A stretch of DNA of 64,000 nucleotides from Oscillospiraceae bacterium (GTDB lineage Bacteria > Bacillota > Clostridia > Oscillospirales > Oscillospiraceae), in NCBI GenBank assembly GCA_017527825.1, contig JAFXPO010000022.1:1-64000 (forward strand), written 5' to 3'. Positions 1 through 8,127 of the stretch are shown piece after piece (positions within the stretch are counted from its first letter, which is position 1; each line of letters opens with the position of its first letter). Position numbers and translations under genes: made by a program. Below the pieces are notes generated by a model, which was not told where the DNA came from, did no database searches, and saw nothing but the letters and a program-made list of their open reading frames with translations.

Positions 1-4
1 ATAT

Positions 5-80
5 GCACCTTTAGCTCAGTTGGTAGAGCACCTGACTCTTAATCAGGGTGTCCAGGGTTCGAGTCCCTGAAGGTGTACCA
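5..80 (+). tRNA. tRNA-Lys (anticodon CTT)
   Basis: Full cloverleaf. The acceptor stem GCACCTT pairs with AAGGTGT. The anticodon stem CCTGA/TCAGG closes a loop with CTT, the T arm carries GGTTCGAGTCC, and an encoded CCA ends the gene. It heads a small tRNA-tRNA-5S cluster. The spacer behind it (83-110) folds into a hairpin that could serve transcript processing. Confidence 0.97.
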
Positions 81-141
81 GACAGAACTCATCGGGAGAC
101 CGATGTTCTGATAGAAAGGCACCGTGCAGACGGTACCGAAT

Positions 142-216
142 GGCCCGTTGGTCAAGTGGTTAAGACAGAGGCCTCTCACGCCTTTAACATCGGTTCGAAT
201 CCGGTACGGGTCACCA
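142..216 (+). tRNA. tRNA-Glu (anticodon CTC)
   Basis: Acceptor GGCCCGT pairs with ACGGGTC. The anticodon stem GAGGC/GCCTT closes the seven-base loop CTCTCAC, giving anticodon CTC. The T loop GGTTCGAATCC and an encoded CCA are present. It lies between tRNA-Lys and the 5S gene and is probably co-transcribed with them. Confidence 0.95.
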
Positions 217-293
217 GGATCACCACGCCAATGGCGTTGAGATATAGACAATTGAATCGTTTGTTTCTGACGCAGGTCAGTTGCAATAAAGCA

Positions 294-410
<117 letters not shown>

Positions 411-440
411 AAAAGAGAGCATCAGATGATGCTCTCTTTT
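411..440 (+). terminator. Terminator of the tRNA-5S cluster
   Basis: Perfect 13-base stem AAAAGAGAGCATC / GATGCTCTCTTTT around an AGAT loop, immediately behind the 5S gene. An identical copy occurs at 1419-1448, on the far side of the IS remnant. Confidence 0.9.
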
Positions 441-577
441 GCCAGTCTGTCAAAGAACAGCGGTTTTTCTAAGCGAAAGCCGCTGTTCTTTCTTTTTTTG
501 AGGAAATATTGCCAGTACAAGTGAAATAGCCATCATAATTCGTGGAAAACTCGTCGTTTTCCTATAAAATGGCACAA

Positions 578-928
578 TTATCCCCGGGAGACCTCTGCGG
601 GCCGCGCCCTCATCAGGCAGGAATAGCGGCAGATGTTGTAAACCAGATTCATCAGCCCGATGTTGAATTCCGCACGGCGAATGCCGATGCTTCTGATGCT
701 GATACCGTGCATTGCTCCGGTTATATACCCGAAGATGTGTTCGATTCGGCACCGAATTTTCGATTTCTCACGGTTTGACCGCTTCTGCTCCTCAGTCAGC
801 GGATGATTCCGTGTACCCTTCTCGCAGATCTGATTGACTGTCCCGGCGGGAAGTTGTTCGGCGATCGGTTTGCCGGCATAAGCGCTATCGGCATAGATCG
901 TCCTGTCATTTTCATCCAGAAGGGCAAT
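578..928 (-). pseudogene. IS5-family transposase, C-terminal fragment
   Basis: The minus strand reads ALLDENDRTIYADSAYAGK and then CRIEHIFGYITGAMHG, typical of the second catalytic Asp region and the RxEH...F catalytic Glu region of IS5-type DDE transposases. It ends at a stop near 578. The N-terminal two thirds, including the first catalytic Asp, is missing. Upstream of about 929 the frame hits a stop and the sequence becomes helicase-like, so this is a recombination junction and not a simple frameshift. Confidence 0.8.
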
Positions 929-1299
929 ACCTTAAGAAACTGTCTCTTGTACTGCGTGTTCAGTGCAACGCGGTTGGAGACAATGAGTATCCGCCCGCCG
1001 TGTTCTGTAACGTAGTCGTATAAATGCCCCAATACAAATGTCGACTTCCCCTGACCTGTGGGTGCTACGATCAATACAGGATTGAGGTACCCCCAGGTCG
1101 GGATGATGTCCTTCAGCCCATCAGGAACGGATGTGGTCGGCATATTATGGATATGCTGGATATGCGCGAAACCATCCACCTTGTATTTGTCCGTGATGGG
1201 TCGCCGCGCCAGCCTAGCCTTGGTGATTGTGTTGTCAGCGGGCTTGGCGCCATACCAATAAGGCTCCTCGGGCGGGGCTATTATTCCGTGAAGGTGGGG
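929..1299 (-). pseudogene. Helicase/ATPase N-terminal fragment
   Basis: The minus-strand frame reads HGIIAPPEEPYWYGAK and later VLIVAPTGQGKSTFVLGHLY. The latter is a Walker A motif in the context expected at the start of a superfamily 2 (DEAD/DEAH-like) helicase core, followed by a motif Ia-like stretch (RILIVSNRVALNTQYKR). It stops at the junction with transposase sequence near 930, and an in-frame stop (1300-1302) lies upstream. It is probably a phage or plasmid helicase fragment captured in the IS. It cannot be functional because motifs II-VI are absent. Confidence 0.65.
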
Positions 1300-1418
1300 C
1301 TAAAAGTCCGTGCACATGGCGCTCTCAGCCAGAAATATACACCATTCTCATTATACCAGAAAAGACCCGCCTAAGCGAGCCTTTCTGAATGCTATTTGAA
1401 ATTTTTTGACAGACTGAC

Positions 1419-1448
1419 AAAAGAGAGCATCAGATGATGCTCTCTTTT
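1419..1448 (+). terminator. Second copy of the 5S terminator hairpin
   Basis: Same 30 bases as 411-440, flanking the right end of the IS remnant. It is either a duplicated target or the product of recombination between copies. Confidence 0.8.
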
Positions 1449-1470
1449 GCTATCCATTTAGCGTCAACTC

Positions 1471-1504
1471 GAAAAAGCGCTGCACGTCAAATGCAGCGCT
1501 TTTC
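1471..1504. terminator. Bidirectional terminator
   Basis: Stem GAAAAAGCGCTGCA / TGCAGCGCTTTTC around a seven-base loop with A and T runs at the two ends. It separates the 5S/IS segment from the convergent HAD-EamA-PrsW operon, about 90 bases beyond its last stop codon. Confidence 0.8.
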
Positions 1505-1593
1505 AATCTAATATGTGATTTAAAGAAATCCCTTGTGTCGTTTTGCTATGACATTTTTTTGCTTTCACAGCGGGCAGCGGCTCAGTTCTCTGG

Positions 1594-2304
1594 TTAATCC
1601 AGCGCACGAATCCACGCTTGCAGTTTGCTGAAGCCGCCGTGCTCCCACCGGTTGATGTCTTGATTTGCCTTGTTGATGAGACAATCGGTCAGTAGAAAGG
1701 TTTTCATACCCAGCTCGCCTGCGGGCATGTCCTCGCCGACATCATTGCCCACCATCACGCACTCATCGGGCGTGATGCGGAAGCGATCCAGCAGCTCCTG
1801 ATAAAAGCCAAGATCGGGTTTGCAGTACCCGCTTGTTTCATAAGAGGTGATGAAGTCGACCGCGTCAGGCTCAATTCCAGCCCAGCGCAGACGGCTCTCC
1901 ATTGCGCAGAGCGGGAAGATTGGCTCGGTCGCGATGACAACATGAAAACCGTTGTCCCTGCACAAATCAACTGTGCGCTTTGCTTCCGGTGCGTATCCGC
2001 AGCTGGAAGCGATGCGCTGGAAATCAATGGCATAGAATTCGTCAAACAGCGGGCGATCCCTCAGCACACGCCCTCCGGCAACACTTGCGAATTCTTCCCA
2101 GAAAATTTCCTGATTTCTGCGGCTTCCATTGTTGTGCTGCATGGCTGTGATGCCGGCGTTGATCCCGTTGATCAGCGCCTCCGGCTCGTAGCCGTGGGGC
2201 AGCATTTTTTTCGTCAGGACTTTAAAATAGACTTTGGCAAAGGTTGCTGCGTCCATGGGCAGCAGCGTCCCATCCATATCAAAAAATATGTATTTGGTGC
2301 GCAT
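1594..2304 (-). CDS. HAD-superfamily hydrolase
   Basis: A 236-residue cytoplasmic phosphohydrolase of the haloacid dehalogenase superfamily; the substrate cannot be told from sequence. Motif I is FFDMDGTLL (nucleophile Asp9, acid/base Asp11). Motif II Thr lies in VVIATE, the motif III Lys in GYCKPDLGFY, and motif IV is VGNDVGED. The cap between motifs I and II is helical, as in YjjG/phosphoglycolate-phosphatase-like members. The start is fixed by AGGAGG seven bases upstream. It is the last gene of a five-gene minus-strand run, 11 bases after the EamA gene. It may be a house-cleaning nucleotide or sugar-phosphate phosphatase. Confidence 0.9.
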   Translation of the reverse strand: MRTKYIFFDMDGTLLPMDAATFAKVYFKVLTKKMLPHGYEPEALINGINAGITAMQHNNGSRRNQEIFWEEFASVAGGRVLRDRPLFDEFYAIDFQRIASSCGYAPEAKRTVDLCRDNGFHVVIATEPIFPLCAMESRLRWAGIEPDAVDFITSYETSGYCKPDLGFYQELLDRFRITPDECVMVGNDVGEDMPAGELGMKTFLLTDCLINKANQDINRWEHGGFSKLQAWIRALD

Positions 2305-2315
2305 GGTGTTTCCTC

Positions 2316-3200
2316 CTATGTTTGAGATCGTTCGGGCAACTCCGCGACGACGGCAGAACAGAGAACCAGCATCGCGCCGATGGCTTGCGCGTGCGTCATT
2401 GGTTCGCGCAGCACAAGCGCGGAGAGCAAAATTGCAATCACCGGGTCAAGATAGCTGAGCAGCGCGAGCGTTTGGGCGGGCAGTGCGTCAACAGAGCCGA
2501 AATAGAGCGCATAGGCAAAACCTGTGTGAACCAGCCCGACCAGCAAAAGCAGCAGAACGGCGGATGGAGTAAGCCGGAGCGCGCTTAGATCGTCAACCAA
2601 CAGGACATACGGGATCAGCACAGAGCCAGCAGTGCCGATCTGTACGATGGTCTTATCGTATGCCGGGACATACCGAATGAATTTGTTAAGGATCACGACG
2701 CAAGCATAGAGCGCCGCTGCGCCGATGCCGCACAGAATGCCGCGCCACTCGCCTGTGTCAGCGGAGCTGACACGGACCGCACCGGAGATCAGCACCATAC
2801 CGAGGAGCGCCGCCGCGACACAAAGCGTTTTGCGAAGCGTCAGGCGTTCGTGAAGCACGAACGGTACAACAATAAGGATCATCACGGGCGCCATGTAATA
2901 GCACAGTGTCGCCACGGCGACAGTGGTGTATCGATACGCCTCAAACAGAAGAATCCAGTTGAAACCGATCATGGCGCCTGAGACCATCAGCCGCGGCAGC
3001 ATAGGGCGGATGGCGTCACGGTCAAGGCGACCGCCGCGCAGGCGCACCAGCGCCAGAAGGAACAGCGCACCGAGAATCCCCCGCGCCATGGCGAGAAAAC
3101 CGGAGGGCACCGGCAGAAAGCGGCGCGCCAGTCCGATGGTACCGAAAATACACATCGACGCGATCAAGGAAAGGCGGGCGCGGGTCACCTCGTTTTTCAT
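2316..3200 (-). CDS. EamA-family (DMT) transporter
   Basis: A 294-residue inner-membrane protein with about ten hydrophobic segments arranged as two EamA repeats. Typical phrases are FGTIGLARRF near the N-terminus, YYMAPVMILIV in the first repeat and LSYLDPVIAILLSALVLREP in the second. Members of the drug/metabolite transporter superfamily export small molecules such as amino acids or metabolites; the substrate is unknown here. Its ATG overlaps the stop of the upstream PrsW gene (ATGA), so the two are translationally coupled. Length and repeat structure are normal. Confidence 0.92.
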   Translation of the reverse strand: MKNEVTRARLSLIASMCIFGTIGLARRFLPVPSGFLAMARGILGALFLLALVRLRGGRLDRDAIRPMLPRLMVSGAMIGFNWILLFEAYRYTTVAVATLCYYMAPVMILIVVPFVLHERLTLRKTLCVAAALLGMVLISGAVRVSSADTGEWRGILCGIGAAALYACVVILNKFIRYVPAYDKTIVQIGTAGSVLIPYVLLVDDLSALRLTPSAVLLLLLVGLVHTGFAYALYFGSVDALPAQTLALLSYLDPVIAILLSALVLREPMTHAQAIGAMLVLCSAVVAELPERSQT

Positions 3201-3943
3201 AGGTCAAACAGAGTTGGCGTGATGGGGCGGTCAGCGGCGGATTCCCGCTTGATGGTGCGGAACGCGCGGGTAAACATGAGAATGACGAAGATCAAAAAAA
3301 CGATGGACGCCAGCTCCGAGCCGATCATGGCGCAGGAATCGTAGAAGCCGTGAAGAAAAACGGCGATCAGGTAGCCTGCGCGAAGGGAGCGCTGCGCCCC
3401 GACGCTGTCACCGTGGTTTTCAAGATGTTTTGCGCGGCCGTAGTACACGCCCATGAACACGGCAAAAGACATGTGACCGGGAATCGCCAGCAGTGCGCGG
3501 GGCAGCGCGACGGACAGACCGTAGGCGGAAACATACTGCACATTTTCCAGCGCGGCGAAGCCGAGGGAGACAAACACCGCATAGACTACGCCGTCAAAGC
3601 GGTAGTTGAACGCGGGGTGGTTCCACGAACGCAGCTTGAGGAAGAAGAGCTTGGTGCCCTCCTCCACTGCGGCAACAACCAGAAAGGCAAACGCGATGAC
3701 GTAAATCCGGCTGTTCTGCGCGATAAAAATACCGAGCACACGCTCACCGATTCCCTCTAACACCATGGAGGAAAGCGCCGACAGGCAGCCCATTACCAGC
3801 AGTGAGAGCAACAGAGAAACAGGCTCGCGTTCTAAGGTGTCGTGGCGGTAGACATAACGCAGCAGAAAGATTGCCGGCAGCAGCGCCGCCGCAAGATAGA
3901 TCGCGGTGGGAAGCAGCGAGAGAACAGGAAACACAAAAAACAT
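3197..3943 (-). CDS. PrsW-family intramembrane protease
   Basis: A 248-residue polytopic membrane protein. It carries the PrsW glutamic-protease motifs: EEGTKLFFLK (EExxK), the following GFAALENVQY (conserved E and N), a His in PGHMSFAVFMG and HGFYD near the C-terminus. PrsW (GluP) cleaves anti-sigma factors within the membrane in Bacillus. Here it sits three bases behind the barstar-like gene and overlaps the EamA gene. No sigma/anti-sigma pair is nearby, so its substrate is unknown. Processing of the lipoprotein RNase encoded upstream is possible but speculative. Confidence 0.88.
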   Translation of the reverse strand: MFFVFPVLSLLPTAIYLAAALLPAIFLLRYVYRHDTLEREPVSLLLSLLVMGCLSALSSMVLEGIGERVLGIFIAQNSRIYVIAFAFLVVAAVEEGTKLFFLKLRSWNHPAFNYRFDGVVYAVFVSLGFAALENVQYVSAYGLSVALPRALLAIPGHMSFAVFMGVYYGRAKHLENHGDSVGAQRSLRAGYLIAVFLHGFYDSCAMIGSELASIVFLIFVILMFTRAFRTIKRESAADRPITPTLFDL

Positions 3944-3946
3944 GAC

Positions 3947-4216
3947 TCAGCCCTCCATGGTAAAATGCAGATGCGGATTTTCCGCGCAGGCGTCCCGCAG
4001 CAGCGCCTGGAGCACGTCGGCGTAAACGCCGAGGTGGGCGAACAGCTCTTCGCGATGAACGAGCCGCAGCTCGACGTCCTCAGTGAGATCGGTCAGACAA
4101 TCATATAGCGCGTCCAGATTTCGTCCGTAATGCGCCGGGAACGCCAGCTGCTGCGCCAGCGTGTCATGCAGCTGCTCGCGAGACGCAATCACGGCGCCGT
4201 CGATCAGAGCGTTCAT
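3947..4216 (-). CDS. Barstar-family RNase inhibitor
   Basis: An 89-residue acidic protein with the barstar signature FPAHYGRNLDALYDCLTD near residues 27-44. In barstar this helix and the following loop plug the RNase active site, with an Asp and neighbouring residues contacting the catalytic Arg and His. It follows the barnase-like gene by three bases in the same operon, the usual toxin-antidote arrangement. Its role should be cytoplasmic protection against the RNase before export. Length matches the family (about 90 residues). Confidence 0.93.
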   Translation of the reverse strand: MNALIDGAVIASREQLHDTLAQQLAFPAHYGRNLDALYDCLTDLTEDVELRLVHREELFAHLGVYADVLQALLRDACAENPHLHFTMEG

Positions 4217-4219
4217 GGA

Positions 4220-4774
4220 CTATTCCTCCCCGTATAGCAATTCAAAGGTTTCGTAGTGGTCGCCGGTGTAATAGATCAAACCGTCGTTGGAAAACACAAT
4301 GCGCTTTGCGCCGCGGCTTTTGGCACCAAGCGTGTCAATGTCGCACTCTGTGTATCGGCGCCCCTCCGCGGCAGGTAGCCGTCCCTCATAGTTGCCGAAG
4401 CGTCCGCCGCCGATACACTTGCCGGGGGCGTAAGGCTCCAATGAGCCGCCGGTCCAGCCCAGCGTCTCCGCCTCCTTCTTCGTGATGTAATTGCACGGCA
4501 GATGCCCGTAAAGGTACAGGTACAGCGCCACGTCCTCCTTGGAGTCGTAGACGCCGTCTTCGGAAACACCGCGCTCCTCCGCTCCAAGCTCCGGAGGCGC
4601 CTGTGCGTCGGCGTCGTCAGCTTCGATGGACGGCGCGGTGGCATCCTCCGGCGCGTCGGTCAGGAGCGTCAGAGGCAATCCGTCGGACGGTGCGCTCTGG
4701 GGCGTCACCGCGCATGAGACAAAAGAGAGCGCCAGCAGGAATGCCAGCAGCAGTGTACAAAATCGTTTCATCAT
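4220..4774 (-). CDS. Barnase-like ribonuclease lipoprotein
   Basis: 184 residues. An N-terminal signal ends in a lipobox (ALSFVSC), so the mature enzyme should be lipid-anchored outside the cell. After an acidic linker (about 25-70) comes a barnase domain: LPCNYITKKEAETLGW, then GKCIGGGRFGNYEGRLP, then YTECDIDTLGAKSRGAKRIV and GDHYETFELLY. Glu in TECDI, Arg in KRIVF and His in GDHYETF correspond to barnase Glu73, Arg87 and His102, so catalysis looks intact. It is first in a five-gene operon and is followed by its barstar. No Shine-Dalgarno is visible. A TAAAAT at 4781-4786 lies so close that a leaderless mRNA is possible. It may be a nutrient-scavenging or interbacterial RNase. Confidence 0.93.
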   Translation of the reverse strand: MMKRFCTLLLAFLLALSFVSCAVTPQSAPSDGLPLTLLTDAPEDATAPSIEADDADAQAPPELGAEERGVSEDGVYDSKEDVALYLYLYGHLPCNYITKKEAETLGWTGGSLEPYAPGKCIGGGRFGNYEGRLPAAEGRRYTECDIDTLGAKSRGAKRIVFSNDGLIYYTGDHYETFELLYGEE

Positions 4775-4861
4775 ATTACTATTTTACCATGTACGCGGAA
4801 AAATAACAGCCAGCAAAATAGACGGAAAACGACCAAAAAACCGGCAGTGAAAAGGCAAAGA

Positions 4862-4890
4862 TTGACAGACTCGGACGCTGCGGTTAAACT
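4862..4890 (+). promoter_or_regulatory. Promoter upstream of xdhC-like gene
   Basis: TTGACA (4862-4867), 17-base spacer, TAAACT (4885-4890), about 30 bases before the start codon of the XdhC-like gene. Confidence 0.6.
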
Positions 4891-4922
4891 AGGGAGAAAA
4901 TGCAAGCGCAGGAGGCAGTCAC

Positions 4923-5828
4923 ATGAGTGAGTTTCAGAAAATCCTGAACAGGATCGAGCGCGGAGAGGCGGCGGTACTGACGCGCGTGGTGGATGGTACG
5001 GCATACAGGCGGCGGTTTGTGCCGCGGGAGCGGCTGATTCTGCTGGGGGGCGGGCATGTATCCCATGCGCTCGCCCACTTGGCGGCGACGCTGGAATTTG
5101 CTGTGACCGTGGTGGATGACCGCCCGATGTTCGCCAACCGGGAGCGGTTCCCGGAGGCGGAGCGTGTCGTGTGCGACGGCTTTGAGCACGCCATCGAGAC
5201 GCTGGAAATCCGCCCGTCGGATTACGTCTGCGTCCTGACCCGCGGTCATCGCTGGGACGGCGAATGCCTCCGTACCCTGCTCGCCGGCACGGAGCCGACC
5301 TACCTTGGCATGATCGGCTCAAAGCGACGGGTGGCTGGATTGCTGGGCGCGTTGCGGGAGGACGGGTTCGACGCGGGACGCATCGAACGCATCCAAGCGC
5401 CCATCGGGCTGACGATCGGCGCGGTGACGCCGGAGGAGATCGCGGTGTCCATCGCCGCGCAGCTTATTGAGCACCGGCGCGCCCTGCCGGTGGAACCGGA
5501 TGAAACGGCGCTCCGCCAGACGAATACCGATCTGGAAATGCTGCGGTTTCTCGCGCTCGACGCGGAGAAGAAAACGTTCTGCCTTGTGCTGGAGACCCGC
5601 GGCTCCACGCCGGTCAAGTCCGGCGCGGCGATGGCGGTAGACGCGCTGGGGCGGGGGTACGGCACCGTCGGCGGCGGCTGCGGCGAAGCGGAGGTCATGC
5701 GCCGCGCCCGCGCGCTGCTCGGCACGGGCGGCAGCGACATCGTGGAGGTGGATATGACCGACGACGCCGCGGCAGAGGATGGTCTCACCTGCGGCGGCAC
5801 CATGCGGGTCTATCTGGAAGCAATTTGA
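4923..5828 (+). CDS. XdhC/CoxI-family protein, reversed domain order
   Basis: 301 residues. The family delivers or matures molybdenum cofactor for xanthine dehydrogenase-type enzymes. The Rossmann-like XdhC_C part comes first (LILLGGGHVSHALAHLA near residue 40, YLGMIGSKRR, then PIGLTIGAVTPEEIAVSIAA). The XdhC_CoxI part comes last (LETRGSTPVKSGAAM, GTVGGGCGEAEV, LTCGGTMRVYLE). In classical XdhC the CoxI-type part is N-terminal. No xdhA/B/D-like molybdoenzyme gene is in the window, so it must act on an enzyme encoded elsewhere. The start has AGGAGG nine bases upstream. The tail carries a 15-base tandem duplication (5814-5843) running into the spacer. Confidence 0.88.
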   Translation: MSEFQKILNRIERGEAAVLTRVVDGTAYRRRFVPRERLILLGGGHVSHALAHLAATLEFAVTVVDDRPMFANRERFPEAERVVCDGFEHAIETLEIRPSDYVCVLTRGHRWDGECLRTLLAGTEPTYLGMIGSKRRVAGLLGALREDGFDAGRIERIQAPIGLTIGAVTPEEIAVSIAAQLIEHRRALPVEPDETALRQTNTDLEMLRFLALDAEKKTFCLVLETRGSTPVKSGAAMAVDALGRGYGTVGGGCGEAEVMRRARALLGTGGSDIVEVDMTDDAAAEDGLTCGGTMRVYLEAI

Positions 5829-5856
5829 CTGGAAACAATTTGAGAAAGGCAATACC

Positions 5857-7200
5857 ATGCAGCGTGAAACTGACTTTACCAGCGGACCCATTGTCGGACC
5901 GCTTTTGAAATTCTCCATGCCGATCCTGCTGGCGCTCTTCCTGCAGGCGCTCTATGGCGCGGTGGACCTGTTGATCGTCGGTAAGTACGCCGCGGCGGCG
6001 GACGTCTCCGGCGTGGCAGTGGGTTCGCAGATCATGATGACGGTTACAAACCTCATCAGCTCCTTTGCCATGGGCACGACCATTTTGCTGGGACAGAAGA
6101 TCGGCGAGGGGGACAAGGAGGCGGGCGGCGGCATCATCGGCACAAGCATTGTGCTGTTCCTTGCCATCGGCGCGGTAATGACCGTGCTGACCCCTCTGCT
6201 CTCCGGGACATTGGCAAGCGCGATGAACGCGCCGGCGGAGGCGTATGCGGAGACGCGGCGCTACATCGCCATTTGCGGCGCCGGCTCCGTGATGATCATC
6301 GCGTATAACGTGCTGGGCAGCGTGATGCGAGGCATCGGCGACTCCAAAACGCCGCTTGTGACCGTGGCAATTGCCAGCGCGTGCAACATCGCCGGAGACC
6401 TCGCGCTCATCGCGGGGCTTGGGATGGGCGCGGCAGGCGCCGCCATCGCCACCGTTGCCTCGCAGACGGTGAGTGTTATCGTGTCGTTTCTCCTGCTGCG
6501 GCGCAGGACGCTTCCGTTCCGCTTTACGCGGCGGCAGATTCGGCTGGAACCGGTCATCGTGCGCCGCATTGCGCGCTTCGGCATCCCCATCGCGGTTCAG
6601 GACCTGCTGGTTGGGCTGTCGTTCCTCGTCATCCTCGCCATCGTGAACAGGCTGGGGCTGATCGCGTCGGCGGGCGTGGGTGTGGCGGAAAAAGTCTGCG
6701 CCTTTATCATGCTGGTACCCGCCGCGTTCATGCAGGCGATGAGCGCCTATGTCGCGCAGAACCACGGCGCGGGACGCCACGACCGCGCAATGCGGGGACT
6801 GAGGATCGCGATCGGGCTCTCGACCGCCTTCGGTGTGGTGATGTTCTACGCCGCTTATTTCCACGGTGATCTGCTTTGCGCGTTGTTCTCCAATGACCGG
6901 GAGGTGGTGCTCTCCGGCTGGGATTATCTGCGCGCCTATGGTATCGACTGCCTGCTGACCTGTTTTTTGTTCTGCTTCATCGGCTTTTACAACGGTTTGG
7001 GTCACACGGGCTTTGTCATGGTGCAGGGCATTGCGGCGGCGTTTTTGATCCGTATTCCCGTGGCGCAGTACATGAGCGTCGCGACGGGGCGTCTATTCTA
7101 TATCGGTCTCGCGGTGCCGTGCTCCACGGTGGCGCAGATCACGGCATGCTTCGCGTTCTACGCATACCTGAAAAAGCGCGGGGGCGGCGTGCTGGCGTAG
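5857..7200 (+). CDS. MATE-family efflux transporter
   Basis: A 447-residue membrane protein with twelve hydrophobic segments in two related halves. The first helix region is FSMPILLALFLQALYGAVD, followed by VGKYAAAADVSGVAVGSQI, the usual MATE N-terminal pattern. MATE proteins export cationic drugs or metabolites in exchange for Na+ or H+. I chose the ATG at 5857, behind GAGAAAGGC; an earlier in-frame ATG at 5779 would overlap the xdhC-like gene by 50 bases. It lies 28 bases after that gene and probably shares its transcript. Substrate unknown. Confidence 0.92.
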   Translation: MQRETDFTSGPIVGPLLKFSMPILLALFLQALYGAVDLLIVGKYAAAADVSGVAVGSQIMMTVTNLISSFAMGTTILLGQKIGEGDKEAGGGIIGTSIVLFLAIGAVMTVLTPLLSGTLASAMNAPAEAYAETRRYIAICGAGSVMIIAYNVLGSVMRGIGDSKTPLVTVAIASACNIAGDLALIAGLGMGAAGAAIATVASQTVSVIVSFLLLRRRTLPFRFTRRQIRLEPVIVRRIARFGIPIAVQDLLVGLSFLVILAIVNRLGLIASAGVGVAEKVCAFIMLVPAAFMQAMSAYVAQNHGAGRHDRAMRGLRIAIGLSTAFGVVMFYAAYFHGDLLCALFSNDREVVLSGWDYLRAYGIDCLLTCFLFCFIGFYNGLGHTGFVMVQGIAAAFLIRIPVAQYMSVATGRLFYIGLAVPCSTVAQITACFAFYAYLKKRGGGVLA

Positions 7201-7231
7201 CCAGTCTCGCGCGGCAAAGTCAAAATACTGT

Positions 7232-7260
7232 TTGCCTTTTTCGGCGGCATGTACTATACT
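7232..7260 (+). promoter_or_regulatory. Promoter of rraA-like gene
   Basis: TTGCCT (7232-7237), 17-base spacer, TATACT (7255-7260), followed by an 80-base leader and TTAGGAGG before the ATG. Confidence 0.6.
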
Positions 7261-7339
7261 TGGTTTGACGCAAGGAGACCTTTGCCCGTTTTTTTTGCGA
7301 TCCGGGCGGGACACAGAAAATTTTTAGGAGGAAGCAACA

Positions 7340-8050
7340 ATGGAAACAACTTTTGGCAAAAGAATTTACAATAAGGTCAACCGACCTGACCGTGCGCTGG
7401 TCGAGGCGTTTCGCGGCATTCCCAGCAGCAATATTGCGGACATGATGAACCGTATGTACAACATGTATGGCGATCTGCGCTGCTACACCAAGAACGCCTC
7501 GATGGTTGGCACCGCCATTACGGTCCATTGCTCCGAGGGCGATAACGCGCTGCTGCACCGCGCGATGGATATGGCGGAGCCGGGCGACGTGATCGTACTC
7601 AACGGCGGCGGCTGCATGAGCCGCGCCCTGTGCGGTGAGATCATGTTCAACTACGCGCACTCCAAGGGCATTGCCGGCTTTGTTCTGGACGGCTGCATCC
7701 GTGACGCTGACGCACTGGACGCGCTGGGTTTCCCGGTCTATGCCAAGGGCATCACGCCGCAGGGGCCGTGGAAGATCGGTTCCGGTGAAATCAACGTCCC
7801 CATCGCCTGCTGCGGACAGGTCGTGTTCCCCGGCGATATCATTGTCGGTGACCCGGACGGCGTGGTCGTGATCCGCCCCGAATTTGCGGAGGAAGCGCTG
7901 GCTGCCGTGAAGGACAAGTTCGCGGGCGAGCAGAAAACGCTGGCGAGCTATGCCGAAGGCAAGGTTCCCGATCGCAGCAAGCACATCGCGCTCTATGAAA
8001 AGACCGTGGAGCAGAACGGCTGCCTGATCTTTGACGAGACCTGGCACTGA
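7340..8050 (+). CDS. RraA-like protein (HMG aldolase/regulator fold)
   Basis: 236 residues of the RraA/MenG-like family: SSNIADMMNR, VGTAITVHCSEGDNALLHRA, GDVIVLNGGG, the GFVLDGCIRDADAL block with the conserved Arg-Asp pair, and PGDIIVGDPDGVVVI. Members include 4-hydroxy-4-methyl-2-oxoglutarate aldolases, oxaloacetate decarboxylases and RNase E inhibitors. In Firmicutes the enzyme roles are likelier. The GEIM...DG...R.D pattern fits the metal-binding aldolase site. It is a single gene with its own promoter and terminator. Its closeness to the shikimate-dehydrogenase-like cluster hints at oxo-acid catabolism, but this is not shown. Confidence 0.88.
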   Translation: METTFGKRIYNKVNRPDRALVEAFRGIPSSNIADMMNRMYNMYGDLRCYTKNASMVGTAITVHCSEGDNALLHRAMDMAEPGDVIVLNGGGCMSRALCGEIMFNYAHSKGIAGFVLDGCIRDADALDALGFPVYAKGITPQGPWKIGSGEINVPIACCGQVVFPGDIIVGDPDGVVVIRPEFAEEALAAVKDKFAGEQKTLASYAEGKVPDRSKHIALYEKTVEQNGCLIFDETWH

Positions 8051-8067
8051 GCCGGTCGTTTGTGAAT

Positions 8068-8107
8068 AACAACACCGCCGCCCGATTGATCGGAGCGGCG
8101 GTGCTGT
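8068..8107 (+). terminator. Terminator after rraA-like gene
   Basis: Stem AACAACACCGCCGC / GCGGCGGTGCTGTT with one mismatch and a 12-base loop, followed by a short T-rich stretch. Confidence 0.75.
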
Positions 8108-8127
8108 TATTATGAACAAATTAAGAC

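Larger units (their letters stand above)
441..1418. mobile_element. Degenerate IS5-type insertion remnant
   Basis: The segment is bounded by inverted repeats: CAGTCTGTCAAA at 443-454 and its exact complement at 1405-1416. Extended by a few bases the match is about 15 of 17. Inside are the C-terminal part of an IS5-like transposase (578-928) and, fused to it, part of an unrelated helicase-like gene (929-1299), both on the minus strand. The 5S terminator stands on each side as a 30 to 34 base direct repeat. The element is not autonomous. The IS5 assignment rests on the transposase fragment only. Confidence 0.75.

Noticed and set aside
3947..4774. Polymorphic (contact-dependent) toxin with immunity
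   Set aside because: The RNase has only a lipoprotein signal and short linker. There are no filament repeats, PT-VENN/LXG or secretion domains, so the claim is limited to an RNase-inhibitor pair.
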